Shown in pieces: positions 12,443 through 25,276 of a DNA stretch of 64,000 nt (position 1 is the stretch's first letter; each line of letters opens with the position of its first letter). The stretch covers positions 1,813,001-1,877,000 of the forward strand of contig NC_077245.1 of NCBI RefSeq assembly GCF_947179165.1. Direction: 5' to 3'. The notes under the pieces are model-generated. The model saw only the letters and a program-made list of their open reading frames with translations. It was not told the DNA's origin and did no database searches. The stretch comes from Solanum dulcamara (lineage: Eukaryota; Streptophyta; Magnoliopsida; Solanales; Solanaceae). Both the position numbers and the translations under genes were made by a program.

Positions 12443-14186
12443 GAGAGAGGTGGTGGGTAAGGGTAGAGAGAAGAAGAAGAGGATCAAATGGGGGGAGAAT
12501 CAAGAATGGTGGGTGTTAATGGAGTTTGTTTTGGAAGTGGGGAAGAGAGGAGCGTATAAGCTAAAAAAAAACAAAAAAAAAGTTTCAGTTTCAGAAGGAG
12601 AAGAAGAAGCACTGACAAAGACTAACGCCATGTGTTGGGCTATGCACTGTGGCTTTTGGAAGTAAAAATTTACTTTGGTAGGTACATCAAACTAAAAACA
12701 GTTTCGTCTGATTATTTAAAATTGAATCAAAATCCATTGTTTGAATAAAAAATGTTATTTTCTTATGGATAAAGAGTTATTAATTTAGTGATTTTGGTAA
12801 TAATTTTATTATTATTATTATTAAATTATTTATTCTTTAACGATTTGAGGTTTTTTATTAACGGGTTAACTCATAATCCGATAGTAATTAAATTAATAAA
12901 TTATATCTATATCATTCGGTATTTATAGTCCTTGACTTGTGGCTTAGTTTCATACTTTTATTTTTGGCTATCTCAAACTCTCAGATATTCAATATGTCAG
13001 TGTTTTCTTTTGCCCCCAAGATACAATCTGTCAACTCACATGCATTATTTATTTGGTTTGTCACCTTGTTTCTGCGTGATTTTTACTAATAATATTTTTG
13101 GTGTAATCGATAGACGTCAATAATTAATAAATTGATAATCAATAAGTCAATATCTTAATGATTTCATAATGGTCTAGCATATATATACAAAGCGATAACT
13201 GATGAATCAAATCAATAAATATCAAAATCAAATCGAACCGATTATTACACAACCTTATCTTTTACTGTTCGTCATGGAGGTTTGAAGCTAAATTAGATAA
13301 GATTAATCTAATATTTTAAAATTAAATTTAGATATCAAATATTACATGAAAATATCGTAAGTTATAATTCTTTTCTTATCAATATAATTTAAAAATATAT
13401 TTTAATATATTGGTTACCTAGGTAAAGTAATGAATAAATTGATGAAGTGAGGGAGTATAAACAACAATAATATCAATAAGTAAAATTTGAAAAGGGTAAA
13501 ATGTATTTAATCTTCTTTTATCTTTAGGGCATGACAAATGTAGTTTTTGATAAATTATGGACTCAACGTAAATAAAAGAAATATGAGTAATCATGTAATA
13601 TGGATATATCAATTTGGTGTAATTGGATGTGGATAAACTTTTACCCTTTGTGGGTGCCTAAGAGTTTCTTTTTTTATATTTGTTTTTGCCTTTCTGTTGG
13701 TCCGTTATCCCTTTTACCTCTTTTCAGAAAAATTATTTTTATTCGCAACAGTAAAAATATCATGAAGTGATTTATTTATACAATACAAAATTTTAATCTA
13801 AAAGTAATAGTACATAGATTAGATAAACGTATATATATTCTGAGGAAAAACAATTTAAATTTATCCTTAAACTTTATTGTTATTGAAATGGATTATATTT
13901 CTATTAATTGACACAATATATATGCTCCTTTTACAAGGGCAAATAGTCAAATTTTCTCTTTGAAACTATTCAAAATGATCTAAATGTACCAAATATATTT
14001 TAAAGAACAAGTCATCGTTTCTACTACGATAATACTATTTATCTTCAACACTCAAATACCTAGTATCCTTAAAGGTTAGGGGATAAAATGAAATTTATTC
14101 TATATTTAATTTGTTAAAACAATTAAGATAGAGGGTCATTTGCATTTTTCTTCTATTTTTTTTATTTCAATGTTTTGTCCCTCACA

Positions 14187-14460
14187 AAATATTTCCGTCG
14201 TCTTAATTTATATGATATAGATTGATTGACATGAAATTTAAGAAATATAAAAGACTTTTAATTTGTAATATTTTAAAATTATTCTTAAAATAAAATATAA
14301 ATATATAAATGAAAGAATACATCTTTGTGAACTTTTTACCAAATAAGACATTTGATAAAAATATTAATAATATCATTAAATATTTACAAAATGTGTCATT
14401 CTTTTTAATATTAACTTAAAAAAACAATGTGTTACATAAATTGGTATAAAAAGAATATTT
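14187..14460. mobile_element. degenerate Stowaway-like MITE
   Basis: Imperfect terminal inverted repeats are visible: AAATATT followed by TAATTTATATGATA on the left, and the inverse of AAATATTCTTTTTATACCAA on the right. The internal order (TTGACATGAAATTTAAGAAA, then AGACTTTTAATTTGTA) is the same as in the element at 3983-4226. Confidence 0.45.
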
Positions 14461-15854
14461 CTTTTGCTTATGATAAAAAAAGTTATGTCCCATCAAACTA
14501 AAAAAGTAAAATAAGTAGGTAGCATTAATTTCTTCGTACTCATCAATTAAGGGCCATTCTAACATGGTTTTTACTTGTTAGATAACTCAAATTTATGTAA
14601 TTATCATGAAAAAGTGAGTCTTAAATAGGGGCTGAAAGGAAGGATTTACCTTTCTGCGGCTTTTGACATCCTTCATTAATTGACAATATATATATGAGGG
14701 TAAAAGGGCATTGGCAATGATTAAATGCGACTGGATTCTTTGTGTTTTCTAGTTGAGAGGGTCACGTAAGGAAAAACATGTTATCAATTATATACTCTCC
14801 ATTACATTAAAGCCGATCTTCACTCCTTTAGCCTGATTTCTTCATTATATATGTTCTTTAAAGTTTAGATTGATTAATAAATAAAGGCGTTTTTCTTTTC
14901 ATTTTTTGCAATCAATATCATCATGAATAAGGGGCCTCTTTCGTGTCCAATTACACTTTTTAAATTTCTATATAGTGATCGATATCTGTAACAGAGTCTT
15001 TACTAATTTAGAATCGTGTTGTGTAAAACTATTAAAAGAAGAAACACTAATTCCATACGATAATAATTTCACGAGACGATTTATTTTGACATCGTCATAT
15101 GTGTACTAATACAGTCATATGAAATATGACATAATAGGAGAAACAATAGCTCCCTACTGTAAAAAATTGAGGAGATAATTTATTTTGACACTATTATACA
15201 TGTTTGAACTTCAAGTCATATGAAATTTTTGACATTGTGTCTAAAGTCAAGACTTTATCAAAATAACTATATCTGAAACTATTCAGAAGTGTGTAGACAT
15301 GCAAAAAAATAAAAATACAAAGCGGGCAAATGTAAAACAACAACATCAAAATCTGGTCTCCCTATTAAATTTTTTTCTATTCATTTTATCACAATCTTCT
15401 ATGATCATGTCCACTTGTGATTCCCTCTTTCAACTCCATCACTTTTAAGATGTGAGGATGTTGAATGCAATAAACAATATTCTTTGGACCACTCTTCACT
15501 ATTACCCACTACTCAAATTCTTATGGTTGGGATATGGCATGTTGAGCTGGTTTCATGTAGATATGGGATGAAGTAGTATACATAGATGTAGTTACTAGTA
15601 CAAAAGATATACATTGATATTATATCTGTCACTCCAAAAATAGTTAACCATTTCGAACAAACCAAACATCCTAATAATAGTAACTACCAAAAATAATTCC
15701 ATCATAAAAATTATGTATAAAATACACTTGTACAAGTTATATATGAAGGTTGTGTGCTATTTTATGAAGGATGAGACGTGAAACAAGAATCCATGCATTA
15801 TTAGATAGTAATACATGAAAGAATGAATAAGAGTAACTAAATTTAAAATACTTG

Positions 15855-16005
15855 CTGCGGAGCCACAATTATGACAAATGGTTCAATTGAATCACCTTCT
15901 TTGTAAAATTGTTAACTTTTGAATCCTCTCATAACAAATGCAGTTAAAAATTATTTGAGGTTCTTGAATCCTCTTATTAAATTTTTGATTTCGCTATTAA
16001 TACTT
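15855..16005. mobile_element. short degenerate hAT-type MITE (GCGGAGCC family)
   Basis: It begins TGCGGAGCCAC and ends with the imperfect inverse AAATTTTTGATTTCGC. Both arms contain TTGAATCCTCT-like segments. It looks like a decayed, short relative of the element at 62119-63125. Confidence 0.4.
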
Positions 16006-16103
16006 AAGTAATTACTCCCCACGCTGTAACCAAATGACTATATTAAGATATGACTATATTAAGATGGTATTACTCATACAATTAGGTGGAATGGCAAAAT
16101 AAT

Positions 16104-16947
16104 GAGTTTTTGGCCAAAATCATTTTTACACTATGCTCCAAGCTTAGATTACATCCTTAAAATATTATTCTTCGCAGAAAACATCCTCCAAGTATTTAAA
16201 ATTTAACAATTTTCATCCTTTTGCTAGAATTTTTCAGAAAAGTAACAGATTCTACAAAAATCAAGTCACCCATTTGTATTTATTATCCTGAAATACGTCA
16301 AAAATATTATTGTGAACTTTTTGGGCGATTTTAACATTTTTTTTTCCATTTATTTTTCATGTGATTTAATATTAAAAAATTACCTGTTGAAATATGTTTC
16401 TTCTCAACTAAATCTGCTTAAGTGGTGTTTGTAGGAGACTTCCACTTCAAATAATGGAGAATGAAACTGATTGCGAAACGTAATCAAAATTTTGATTAAA
16501 AACTTGAATGCGAGACATAATTAGAATTTTGATCACCTTAATATCAGATTGCGCCGAAAAATTATTGATCTAACTACAATTTGACTTTAAAAAAGGTGAA
16601 GATAATTAAGCTCCAGTTTCTTTCTGTTGGTAAAAGAGAAGAAGATCAGATCACATATCCTCACACCTTCCTAACATTTTTTGTTTCAGCAAGCAATGGT
16701 GTCTATGATTTTTAATATTCTTTTTTTCAGAAGCTTTTAACATGTAATGAATTATGCAGAAAAACTTTTTGTTCACATGAATTGCACATGTTTTTGTTGG
16801 ATCCCTTAATTTTTGACAATATCTAACTGAAAAATGAAAATTATTAACTTTTAAATACTTGAAGGATGTTTTCTGTCAAAAAATATATTTTAAGAATGTA
16901 ATTTAAGTTTGGGGTATAATTTAAGAATGTTTTTGGCCAAAAAACTC
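16104..16947. mobile_element. fold-back MITE with inverted repeats over 100 bp
   Basis: The left arm (GAGTTTTTGGCCAAAATCAT onward, 16104 to about 16218) is repeated inverted at about 16830-16947. The arms share the order GAGTTTTTGGCC, TTACATCCTTAAAATAT, AGAAAACATCC and AAGTATTTAAAA. The centre has no coding capacity. A target duplication could not be fixed. Confidence 0.75.
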
Positions 16948-18172
16948 GTCTCCATTTTAATGATATATTCAAGAAAAAAACAAGAAAGATAAAGACACAT
17001 TGTAAATAAGAGTAGGGACCACGATTAAGATGTTGTTAATAAGGTGCATGCTTTTGAGTCAATCAAATGACTATAAATGTCAGCTGTGACAAAAGAAACA
17101 CTTAGTGGTGTTAATGGGACAACCCACTAATTAGGAACTAATATCAATGAAATTATTGCAAATTTGCAATATTCTCGAGTGATTTTGTGAACTCAACTTG
17201 TTAATTTGGGAACAATAAAAAACTTATTTACGCTCGATATTTACATCAAATTAATAGATATATGTTAGGTGTGTGTTTAAATATAAAATTTTGTCACTTA
17301 ATCAATGATTAATTAGTATATATATTCATTTATTTTATTACTGAATCATAATAAATTAATATGATTTGATGTAAACGTGATGAAAGCACATTGGGATTTT
17401 AATTTCTTCATGTAAGGAATTTAAGGTTGTCCTTTTAATTGTTGTACTTGCAGAATGTGAGATTGAAGTTGTCTTCATGTTTTGTCAATGGCGATATGTT
17501 CCATGCCATTTGGTTTTTTTGTGTTTGTCAAATAGAAGTGGTCAGCTTAAACATTGCAAGTAACTTCTAAAGCTCTATTTTGTTTGTTTTTTCTTTACAA
17601 ATATGCCAATTTTACGATTAATTTTTAATATAAAAAAATATAACCAAACACCATCATCGTATTCTATTTTTCATATAATATAGTTGATATATACATTACT
17701 TGCTCAACGTAAGCATTTTTTTATGCGATAAATTTTCCTTCCTACAAGACATATCTAATATATCTATCATACACATACATAACAATATTTTGTAAGAATT
17801 ACAAATATTTTAAGTATCAAATTCAATCAATAAATATATCTCCTTATTTCAAGCCTAAAATTAGCCTTATTATCTTTCGGTTTTTCCCGCTCACTCCATC
17901 ACTTCAATTTTTCGCTTCCCATTTTCAAAGCTGTACATCTACGTATCACGATTCCAATCTGATTTCATCTAGATTGTGTATAAATTTTGGCTGGATACGT
18001 GTATCTCATCTTAAACCTTCTTCTATTTCTCAATTTTAAGTGGAAATTTTTCACACATTATTAGGATTTTGGAAAAATTTTCCGATCAAATGAGACGGGC
18101 CTATCCACTAATCCAGCCATAAGATCCAGTTATCAAGCCCAACAAGAAATGTTAGCCCAGATCACAATAATC

Positions 18173-18178
18173 GGCCCA
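18173..18178 (+). promoter_or_regulatory. GGCCCA motif in the ARC6 promoter
   Basis: GGCCCA lies 88 bases before the ARC6 start, with related AGCCCA and GGGCC motifs just upstream (about 18094-18160). This is the site II type arrangement bound by TCP factors in many plant promoters. Function is inferred. Confidence 0.35.
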
Positions 18179-18260
18179 ATTGCTTTACAAGTGAGCAAAA
18201 AATATCCGAAAAGAGGTAAAAACAATGAATTATGAGCACATTTTGAAAGCTTCCTTAACG

Positions 18261-21200
18261 ATGGAGGCATTAACACACCTAAGCTTCGGCGTTTGTACTC
18301 CACGCCTTTCACCATCATTTCAACTGCCCGCCGGCGGTAAGAAACCGCCGAGACTCAATGCCGTTACCGGAGGAGCTAGTAGTGTTACCGGTGGAACAAG
18401 TAATGTACCGACGAACTTCTCCGCCAGTAAATGGGCGGATCGTCTTCTCGCCGACTTCCAATTCCTTCCTTCCACTACCAACTCCGACTCATCGGATTTC
18501 CAAAATTCAACTTCTACAACCTCCGTTACGACTATTCCTCCTCCTGTTGCTCCTCTAGACCGCCACATTTCAATGCCTATAGACTTTTATAGAGTGCTTG
18601 GTGCTGAAGCTCACTTCCTAAGTGATGGTATCAGAAGATGCTACGATGCTAGAATTACAAAGCCGCCGCAGTACGGCTACAGTCAGGAGGCATTGATTGG
18701 CCGACGGCAGATTCTTCAAGCTGCTTGTGAAACCCTCGCTGACTCTACCTCTCGTAGAGAATACAATCAAGGCCTTGCTCAGCATGAGTTCGATACTATT
18801 CTAACTCCTGTCCCCTGGGATAAAGTATCATTTTACCTTCAATTACTCAATTCTTTATTTACTGTTCACATTCTTAATTGAATAATCTTTTGGCTAACTG
18901 AAAAGCGCTATTGTGAGTTTGATTTTTGTTACTTCCGTTTGCTGTTAACTTGGATTTAGGTTCTGTATTTTGTTTATTGTGTTAATTTAGGCTCCCCAAG
19001 TAAGTCAGGTTGATCCTAGATACGTAGTTTTAATTATATACACCAACATTATGATGTCATTTTACACTTTCGGTATAATTTGGCAAACAATTGTAGTATG
19101 TTACTAATCTTATTTTCCAAATTACCTATTGCAAGTTGCAGTAGATAAATTGTAAAAGTTTGTAGTTTTTAGTTATACACAATGAATGCATCTAGGCTTC
19201 GTTCAAGTGGCAAAGGTTGAGGGATTTGTAACTTGAGTCATAGGTTCCAGCGCTGTGCTAACCAAACTAAGCCTAGTATTTAAGTGGAGAAGGATAGAGG
19301 AACAGGCCCATTATTCCAGATTTTTGAAGACTGCGGTTGGTCCTAAGGATTGGGCCAAACTAATTCCCCGGTTATAAGAAAAGGTTTTACACAGTGGGAG
19401 CAACATGATCAATGTAGTTTAATTAGTTGTAGCTTGTTGCTTACCTTAGTTTCTAGATTAGCAATCCACACTTACTAGGTAATTGTTAAAGTTTATGCAC
19501 GTTAAAGAAAAAGTTTTGTCCATGACCAGTGTAATTTGACCTGTTGTAGCTTGTCAATTACCTATTTTCCAGATTACCAATCTACACTTACTAGTTGAAA
19601 TTACTTGTAATTAGCTCTCAACACTTAACTAACTGATAATGTAATAAAATTTGTACCTGGGTTGGTTAAAACTTAAACATTCTAAAATTTTAGTGGGATG
19701 CAAAAAATTTAATAGAATGTCATGGCTTTTACAGGTTCCTGGAGCATTGTGTGTGTTGCAAGAAGCTGGTGAGACTGAAGTAGTTCTTCAGATTGGTGAA
19801 AGCTTGCTGAAAGAGCGGTTGCCAAAGTCATTCAAGCAAGATGTGGTCTTGGCTATGGCACTCGCATATGTTGACCATTCGCGAGATGCCATGGCACTTT
19901 CACCTCCTGATTTTGTTAAAGGTTGTGAACTGCTTGAAAGAGGACTTAAGATGTTGCAGGTATAGTGACTTCTGATGATATGAGTTAGTTAATGTGAATG
20001 TAATGGTATATCTGAAATTCTACATAAAAGGGAACACACATTGAAATAGCTGTTTTCAATAGTTTATGCATTGTAGCACAGCTTTTACAGCTGCAAATGT
20101 CTCTTAACAAACGACTTTAGTGGTGGAAGAGGGATTGTACTGTTGTACTGATTCCTAACTTCATTTTGATTTACCTATTATAGTGTTCTTCTTGGTCATC
20201 CATCATTCAATAGTCTAAGATATTAGTCATGGGCAAACGCTTAAGACATCTCTGTTTGTTTGTTTTGTAATGTTTGTGTGTGTGGTGTGTGCACTTTATC
20301 TTTCCCTCTCGTCTCTTTATTGCTGATGCATGCCTTTTTTCGGGGGGCAAATTGTAAGCTTATGGTGAAGATCAAATAATGAGGAACTTCTTGCCTTCAT
20401 TTTCCAGGAAGAAGGTGCAAGTAATCTTGCCCTTGATCTGCAATCCCAGATAGATGAGACATTAGAAGAGATAAATCCACGTTATGTACTTGAACTTATA
20501 GCTTTTCCTCTTGGTGATGAATACCGAATGAAAAGAGCAGAGGGTCTTCAAGGCGTGCGCAATATTTTGTGGGCTGTTGGAGGAGGAGGAGCAGCTGCAA
20601 TTTCTGGGGGTTTCACACGAGAAGATTTCATGAATGAGGCCTTCCTACGGATGACAGCTGCTGAGCAGGTTGGCTTAACTTCATTCATAATTTTTTGGTT
20701 TCTTTTGTAACTTTTCTTTTAACTCATTTTCTTCATTTTCCTCTTCTTTTTTTAAAGGTGGACCTCTTCGTCGCAACACCAAGTAACATTCCTGCTGAAA
20801 GCTTTGAAGTTTATGGGGTGGCGCTTGCACTTGTTGCTCAAGCTTTTGTTGGGAAAAAACCTCATCTCATCCAAGATGCTGATAACCTTTTTCAGCAGCT
20901 TCAGCAGACCAAAGTAACAGCTTACGGCGGCTCGGTGTCTGTCTACACTGTTAGAGAAAACCGTGAAATAGACTTCGCTTTGGAGAGGGGCCTTTGTTCA
21001 CTGCTCGTTGGAGAGGTCGATGGCTGTCGCTCATGGTTGGGCCTAGGCAGTGAGGACTCACCTTATAGAGATCCATCTATAGTGACTTTTGTTGCAGAAC
21101 ACTCAAAGGACGACAACGAAAATGATCTTCTCCCTGGACTATGTAAGCTTTTGGAGACCTGGTTGATGGAAGTGGTCTTTCCCAGATTTAGAGAGACAGA

Positions 21201-24200
21201 AGATGTCACTTTCAAGCTTGGAGACTATTATGATGACCCTACTGTTTTAAGATATTTGGAAAGGCTGGAAGGTGGTGGTGCTTCACCTTTAGCTGCTGCT
21301 GCAGCTATTGCAAGGATTGGAGCTGAAGCTACAGCTGTGCTTGATAGTGTCAAGGCTAGTGCAATTCAGGCATTACAGAAAGTTTTTCCTGCTGGTGATG
21401 GGGAAGGCAGTGTAAGACGATATGGTGACAATGAGATGAATGAATTTGATATCGCTAAGCCATTTGAGGATCTTGGAGAGCTTCGTGATCAAAATAATTT
21501 TATAATGAAAGCTGAGGATCCTGAGAGAAAGAATTCTGACTATCGAGATCAAGATGTGATAACCGACAAAATAAAAGATGCAAGTGTGAAGATTATGTGT
21601 GCTGGAGTAGCGGTTGGGTTCTTGACTTTGGTTGGATTGAAACTTTCTTCCTTTAGACATGGGTCTTCAGTTCAACAGAATGCTACTGGTTCAGCCATTG
21701 CCTCGGATGTCATCAATGTGGGTATGACTCACTGACCATTTTAGTTTCTAAATAACTCTCGGGGTTGCCCAAATATGACCCATGGTGCCATTCTCTTTTT
21801 CCTGTCTCTGCTGCTTCATTCATCAACCTGGATTTGAGAGAAAAGATCTTAGCAATTGTTAGCTGTACAGCTATGTTATAAAAATTATCTTCTATTATTG
21901 TTATTATTATCTTTTTGAGTCAAAGGTAACCAATTGTATTATTGTTATTATTATAATTTCTTAAATCTGGGGTTCTTTTAAATTATTAAGGGGTTCAGTT
22001 CTGCTTTCTTACTCCAACCTTCTCTTTCTTCTGGATATCAGAAATTTTACCTGCGACTGCAGGTGCCTCACTAGTTGAAAATCCTCTTGAGGTTCCTGGA
22101 ATGGATGCAAGGCTTGCAGAAAGCATAGTTAGAAAGTGGCAGAATATCAAATCCCAGTCCCTTGGAACCGATCACTGTTTCAACAGATTGTCAGAGGTAT
22201 GAATATGTAATGCCTTTATTTTTATGGTGTTGTTTATGTTTCACTAGTATGACATGAAAGGACGATAAAATCTGCAAGCCTTGTGACCTACTTGACGGTA
22301 GCCACACTTCATTAGATACCACTCACTGAAAAAACGTAGTTCGCCACTTTGCCTTGATCAAACCTTACCACCTATCTTTCCATCTGTCTTGGGATTTTTC
22401 CTAGAATCACAATCAATTTTAGCCTATAATCTGAAGAGATTCCTTACCGAGAACGTCAGCATGGAGTCAAGTAATCTTTGACATTGACTGTACAAGCTGC
22501 AACTGCCTAAGTGACATATGCACAAGCTATAGCATCACATGAGAAATGGGGAAGACTGCAAAAGGGGATAACATGAATAGGGACACACAATTAGACAATT
22601 CTTGTATTACCCATAGTCTACCCAAAATTATATTTGTAAAAACTAAAACGCCATTCAAAACTCTCCTCCTTGCTGAGGTTATCATAAACCTTGAGAAGAT
22701 CAATTACTAAATAACAAAACAAGTACAAAACAAATGTTCATATCTAGTATTGTAGCCTCCTATATTATCCAAGTAAAGGACTGAATGCTCTAGTTTTAAA
22801 AACTCTAATAGGAAGTAATACCTTTTGGAGTGCAAAAGAATTATGAATCTCCAAATGTTAGAAGAAATTGAGCAAAAATGTTTGTGGCATGCATACTACT
22901 TGGCATGCTAAACTATTACTCATCTTTTTTGTGTTTCTAGATAAAAACAAGAGAGAAACAATGGATTATAGCTTGGCATGCCTAGTAGTATGTTTCTGAT
23001 TAAGTTGGTTTCTGCACTCCATTTGGTTGTATGCTCGCTCAAGTACTTTCTCTTAGAGATCTCCTTGTTTTAGACTTATGGATCAACACAATGCGCGGTC
23101 TATCAATTGGCGTCTTTGATCAATGGTTCCCTCCTCTACCACTAACCCTCGGAGTAGTTTTCAAAGTTACTTACTGATGGTGCTTCATCTCTTTAATTTG
23201 TATGAATATCTACTAATGAGATACTAAGAATGTAGAACATGCATATATTCTTTTTCCTTTTTTGATGTGCGGACATGGATATATCCATTTTCATGTTGAA
23301 GCAACACATAGTCTAGAATTAGGGTTTGTCGTATCAACAACAAAAAAAAAACTAGAATTGTTGTGCTTACAGTTTAGTCCTCCCTCAGTTCCTTTTTACT
23401 TGTCATGTTTTGTTTCTCTGGAGTCAAACTTTGAAGATGTATTTTTTATCATATTAATATGAGAAGGATTGCAACTTATAGTATTTTTCGTAAAAATTCG
23501 AATATCTAAATTTTTAAATTCAAAATATTGAATTATTTTAATTCAATTTAGCTCTGAAAATGAGTCAAATTGACTGTCGTGAAGCAAATTGTGACAAGTA
23601 AAAGGGAACGGAGGGAGTACTAGACTAGATTCCAAGAATTATTTCAAGTTCTGTTCACTTCGAAACTATATGCCACTAAAATCAAATTGAACCATTTTGA
23701 AATAACTAATGCAGAATTGTCCTTAGTTTTGGGCATTAGTTATTTTTTTTTTGTCATAAAAAATAACTAATGCACCAAAACTAAGGACAATTCTGAATAG
23801 ACTTTACTTCCTTCCAAAGCAAGGGATAGGATTGTATGTTAACTTCTCTATTTCAATTACTATACAATGTTATGATATTATCTTTTTAACAAAATGCTAT
23901 ATGCACAACTATTTATGAGAGCCAAATGATTTCTTGAAGAATTTTGCTGCTCAACACGAGTTGTTTTGCTGTACAAGTGAAATTTTTCGTTGTAGACAAA
24001 CTATTATTTAGTGTCTCCATGAGGACCTACCCAGCATCTTTTCTTGTTGTTTGCTGTTGTCCAAATGCACTTTATCCACCTCTTTGCAATTTCCTTACAA
24101 TATTGTTCAAAATGCCAGGTTTTGGATGGTCAGATGCTGAAGATTTGGACAGACCGTGCAACAGAAATTGCCCAGCATGGTTGGTTTTGGGAGTACAAGC

Positions 24201-24412
24201 TTTTAAACCTTGCCATTGACAGTGTGACTGTCTCAGCTGATGGCCGGCGTGCTACTGTGGAAGCTACTCTCGAGGAATCAGCAAGTTTAACTGATGTAGC
24301 CCATCCGGAGCACAATGACTCATACAGTACTACCTATACAACTAGGTACGACATGACCTGGGCAAACTCTGGTTGGAAAATTGTGGAAGGAGCCGTTCTT
24401 AAATCACGATAA
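18261..24412 (+). CDS. ARC6: ARC6, plastid division J-like protein
   Basis: Six exons (18261-18824, 19735-19959, 20408-20668, 20758-21721, 22063-22196, 24119-24412) join in frame to 813 aa; Arabidopsis ARC6 is about 800. It spans the inner envelope of chloroplasts, tethers FtsZ on the stromal side and recruits PDV2 in the intermembrane space. Visible parts are a Ser/Pro/Thr-rich transit peptide; a J-like domain from about residue 105 (PIDFYRVLGAEAHFL to SRREYNQGL) with no HPD triad, as expected for ARC6; a long helical stromal region; one TM helix near 626-646 (IMCAGVAVGFLTLVGL); and a C-terminal IMS domain (about 705-813) with WFWEYKLLNLAIDSVTV. The ATG chosen is the second in frame, 36 bases after one at 18225, because family N-termini begin MEAL. 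Intron 1 holds a SINE; intron 5 holds a Stowaway MITE and a hairpin. Confidence 0.96.
19196..19386 (+). repeat. tRNA-derived SINE in ARC6 intron 1
   Basis: An A-box-like TGGCAAAGGTTGAGGG begins near 19211 and a B-box-like AGGTTCCAG follows at about 19243. The unit ends CCCCGGTTATAAGAAAAGG near 19386. The head is tRNA-like and the tail resembles Solanaceae SINE tails. Ends are approximate and no target duplication was identified. Confidence 0.6.
23377..23620. mobile_element. Stowaway MITE with TA target duplication
   Basis: The left terminus GTCCTCCCTCAGTTCC and the inverted right terminus GTACTCCCTCCGTTCC match the Stowaway (Tc1/mariner) terminus. TA dinucleotides at 23375-23376 and 23621-23622 form the target duplication. 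The terminal inverted repeats extend about 35 bp (through TTTTACTTGTCA). It lies in ARC6 intron 5 and has no coding capacity. Confidence 0.9.
23712..23795. repeat. near-perfect 37-bp inverted repeat (hairpin)
   Basis: The left arm (23712 to about 23748) and the inverse of the right arm (about 23758-23795) read almost identically, starting CAGAATTGTCCTTAGTTTTG and differing by one small mismatch/indel. The arms are separated by a loop of about 10 bases. It lies within ARC6 intron 5, 90 bases after the Stowaway element. The transcript could fold into a stable stem. Confidence 0.85.
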
Positions 24413-25276
24413 TGGATGTATATGTTGACTAAGTTTCATGTAAAGTGCATTTTTTTTTGTTTATTTTGCTTTACTGTCAAAGTCAAGTAAATGGTTAGTT
24501 TTGGCTAATTGTAATGTACCTTGTTTGGATCATAGAATTGCTGAGTGTAGTCTGAAAAATGATCAGGATTTGTCTCGAGTTAAATGCTATACTGAAACCC
24601 AAGGGTGTTGCCAAATTAGTGGTGAGTATGGTGGCTAAGTTCCTATTTTGATCGCTTTATTTTAAGAACGTTTTATTTAGAGAAACAACCCAAGGCCTTT
24701 GGATGATCTAGTTTACAAAATATGTACACAATGTATAGGTTGTGTATACTCATACTAAATATACATATATATAACCAATGTTCATGTTGTATATACTTTA
24801 GTTGTTTTTGTACATGTTTTGTAAACTAGTTAGCTCAACTGTATATATTGATAAGTATCCCAGAAAACCAATCAGATAAGGAGAAGGAAAAGAAGGTTAT
24901 GAGGGTAAAAAAACTGCAAAACATGATGCCTTTTGAAGACAATTATCCTATGCTGTCCCAATGATTTTGAGTCTTATTTTACATATACATATAAGCTGTA
25001 ATATATCTTCACTTATATCTACATACAAGGGTGACTCTCTGAACTTGAGATCTCGAGGTTGTGGATTGACTTTACATAATGTACATTAATAAAGCTTGTC
25101 GATGAGTAGGGGAGAAGATGTATTAAGTACAAGTATGGGACATCTTTTGTGTATATTTAGATACTAAGGGGCGAGGTTAAACTTCTAAACTTTACATGAA
25201 TTAGGTGGGTCAATTCATTTTGAAGCTACTACAATGCTTCAAATAATCCTTAATTTTTTACGTTTAGAAGATCACA
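24413..25276. other. convergent 3' intergenic region of ARC6 and KIN-7
   Basis: This holds the 3' UTRs of the two convergent genes. It is AT-rich with repeated TATAC/GTATA-type motifs around 24720-24830. No further gene is seen. Confidence 0.5.

Larger units (their letters stand above)
12443..18100. other. gene-free interval upstream of the LRR kinase and ARC6
   Basis: The first 250 bases upstream of the kinase start are pyrimidine-rich on the coding strand and probably hold its 5' UTR and promoter. Beyond that the DNA is AT-rich with no gene. It holds an ATT microsatellite near 12803-12824 and three MITE-like elements, listed separately. Nothing else was recognised. Confidence 0.5.

Noticed and set aside
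8988..12665. Several plus-strand frames opposite the LRR kinase
   Set aside because: They are shadows of the kinase reading frame, with no domain or start context of their own.
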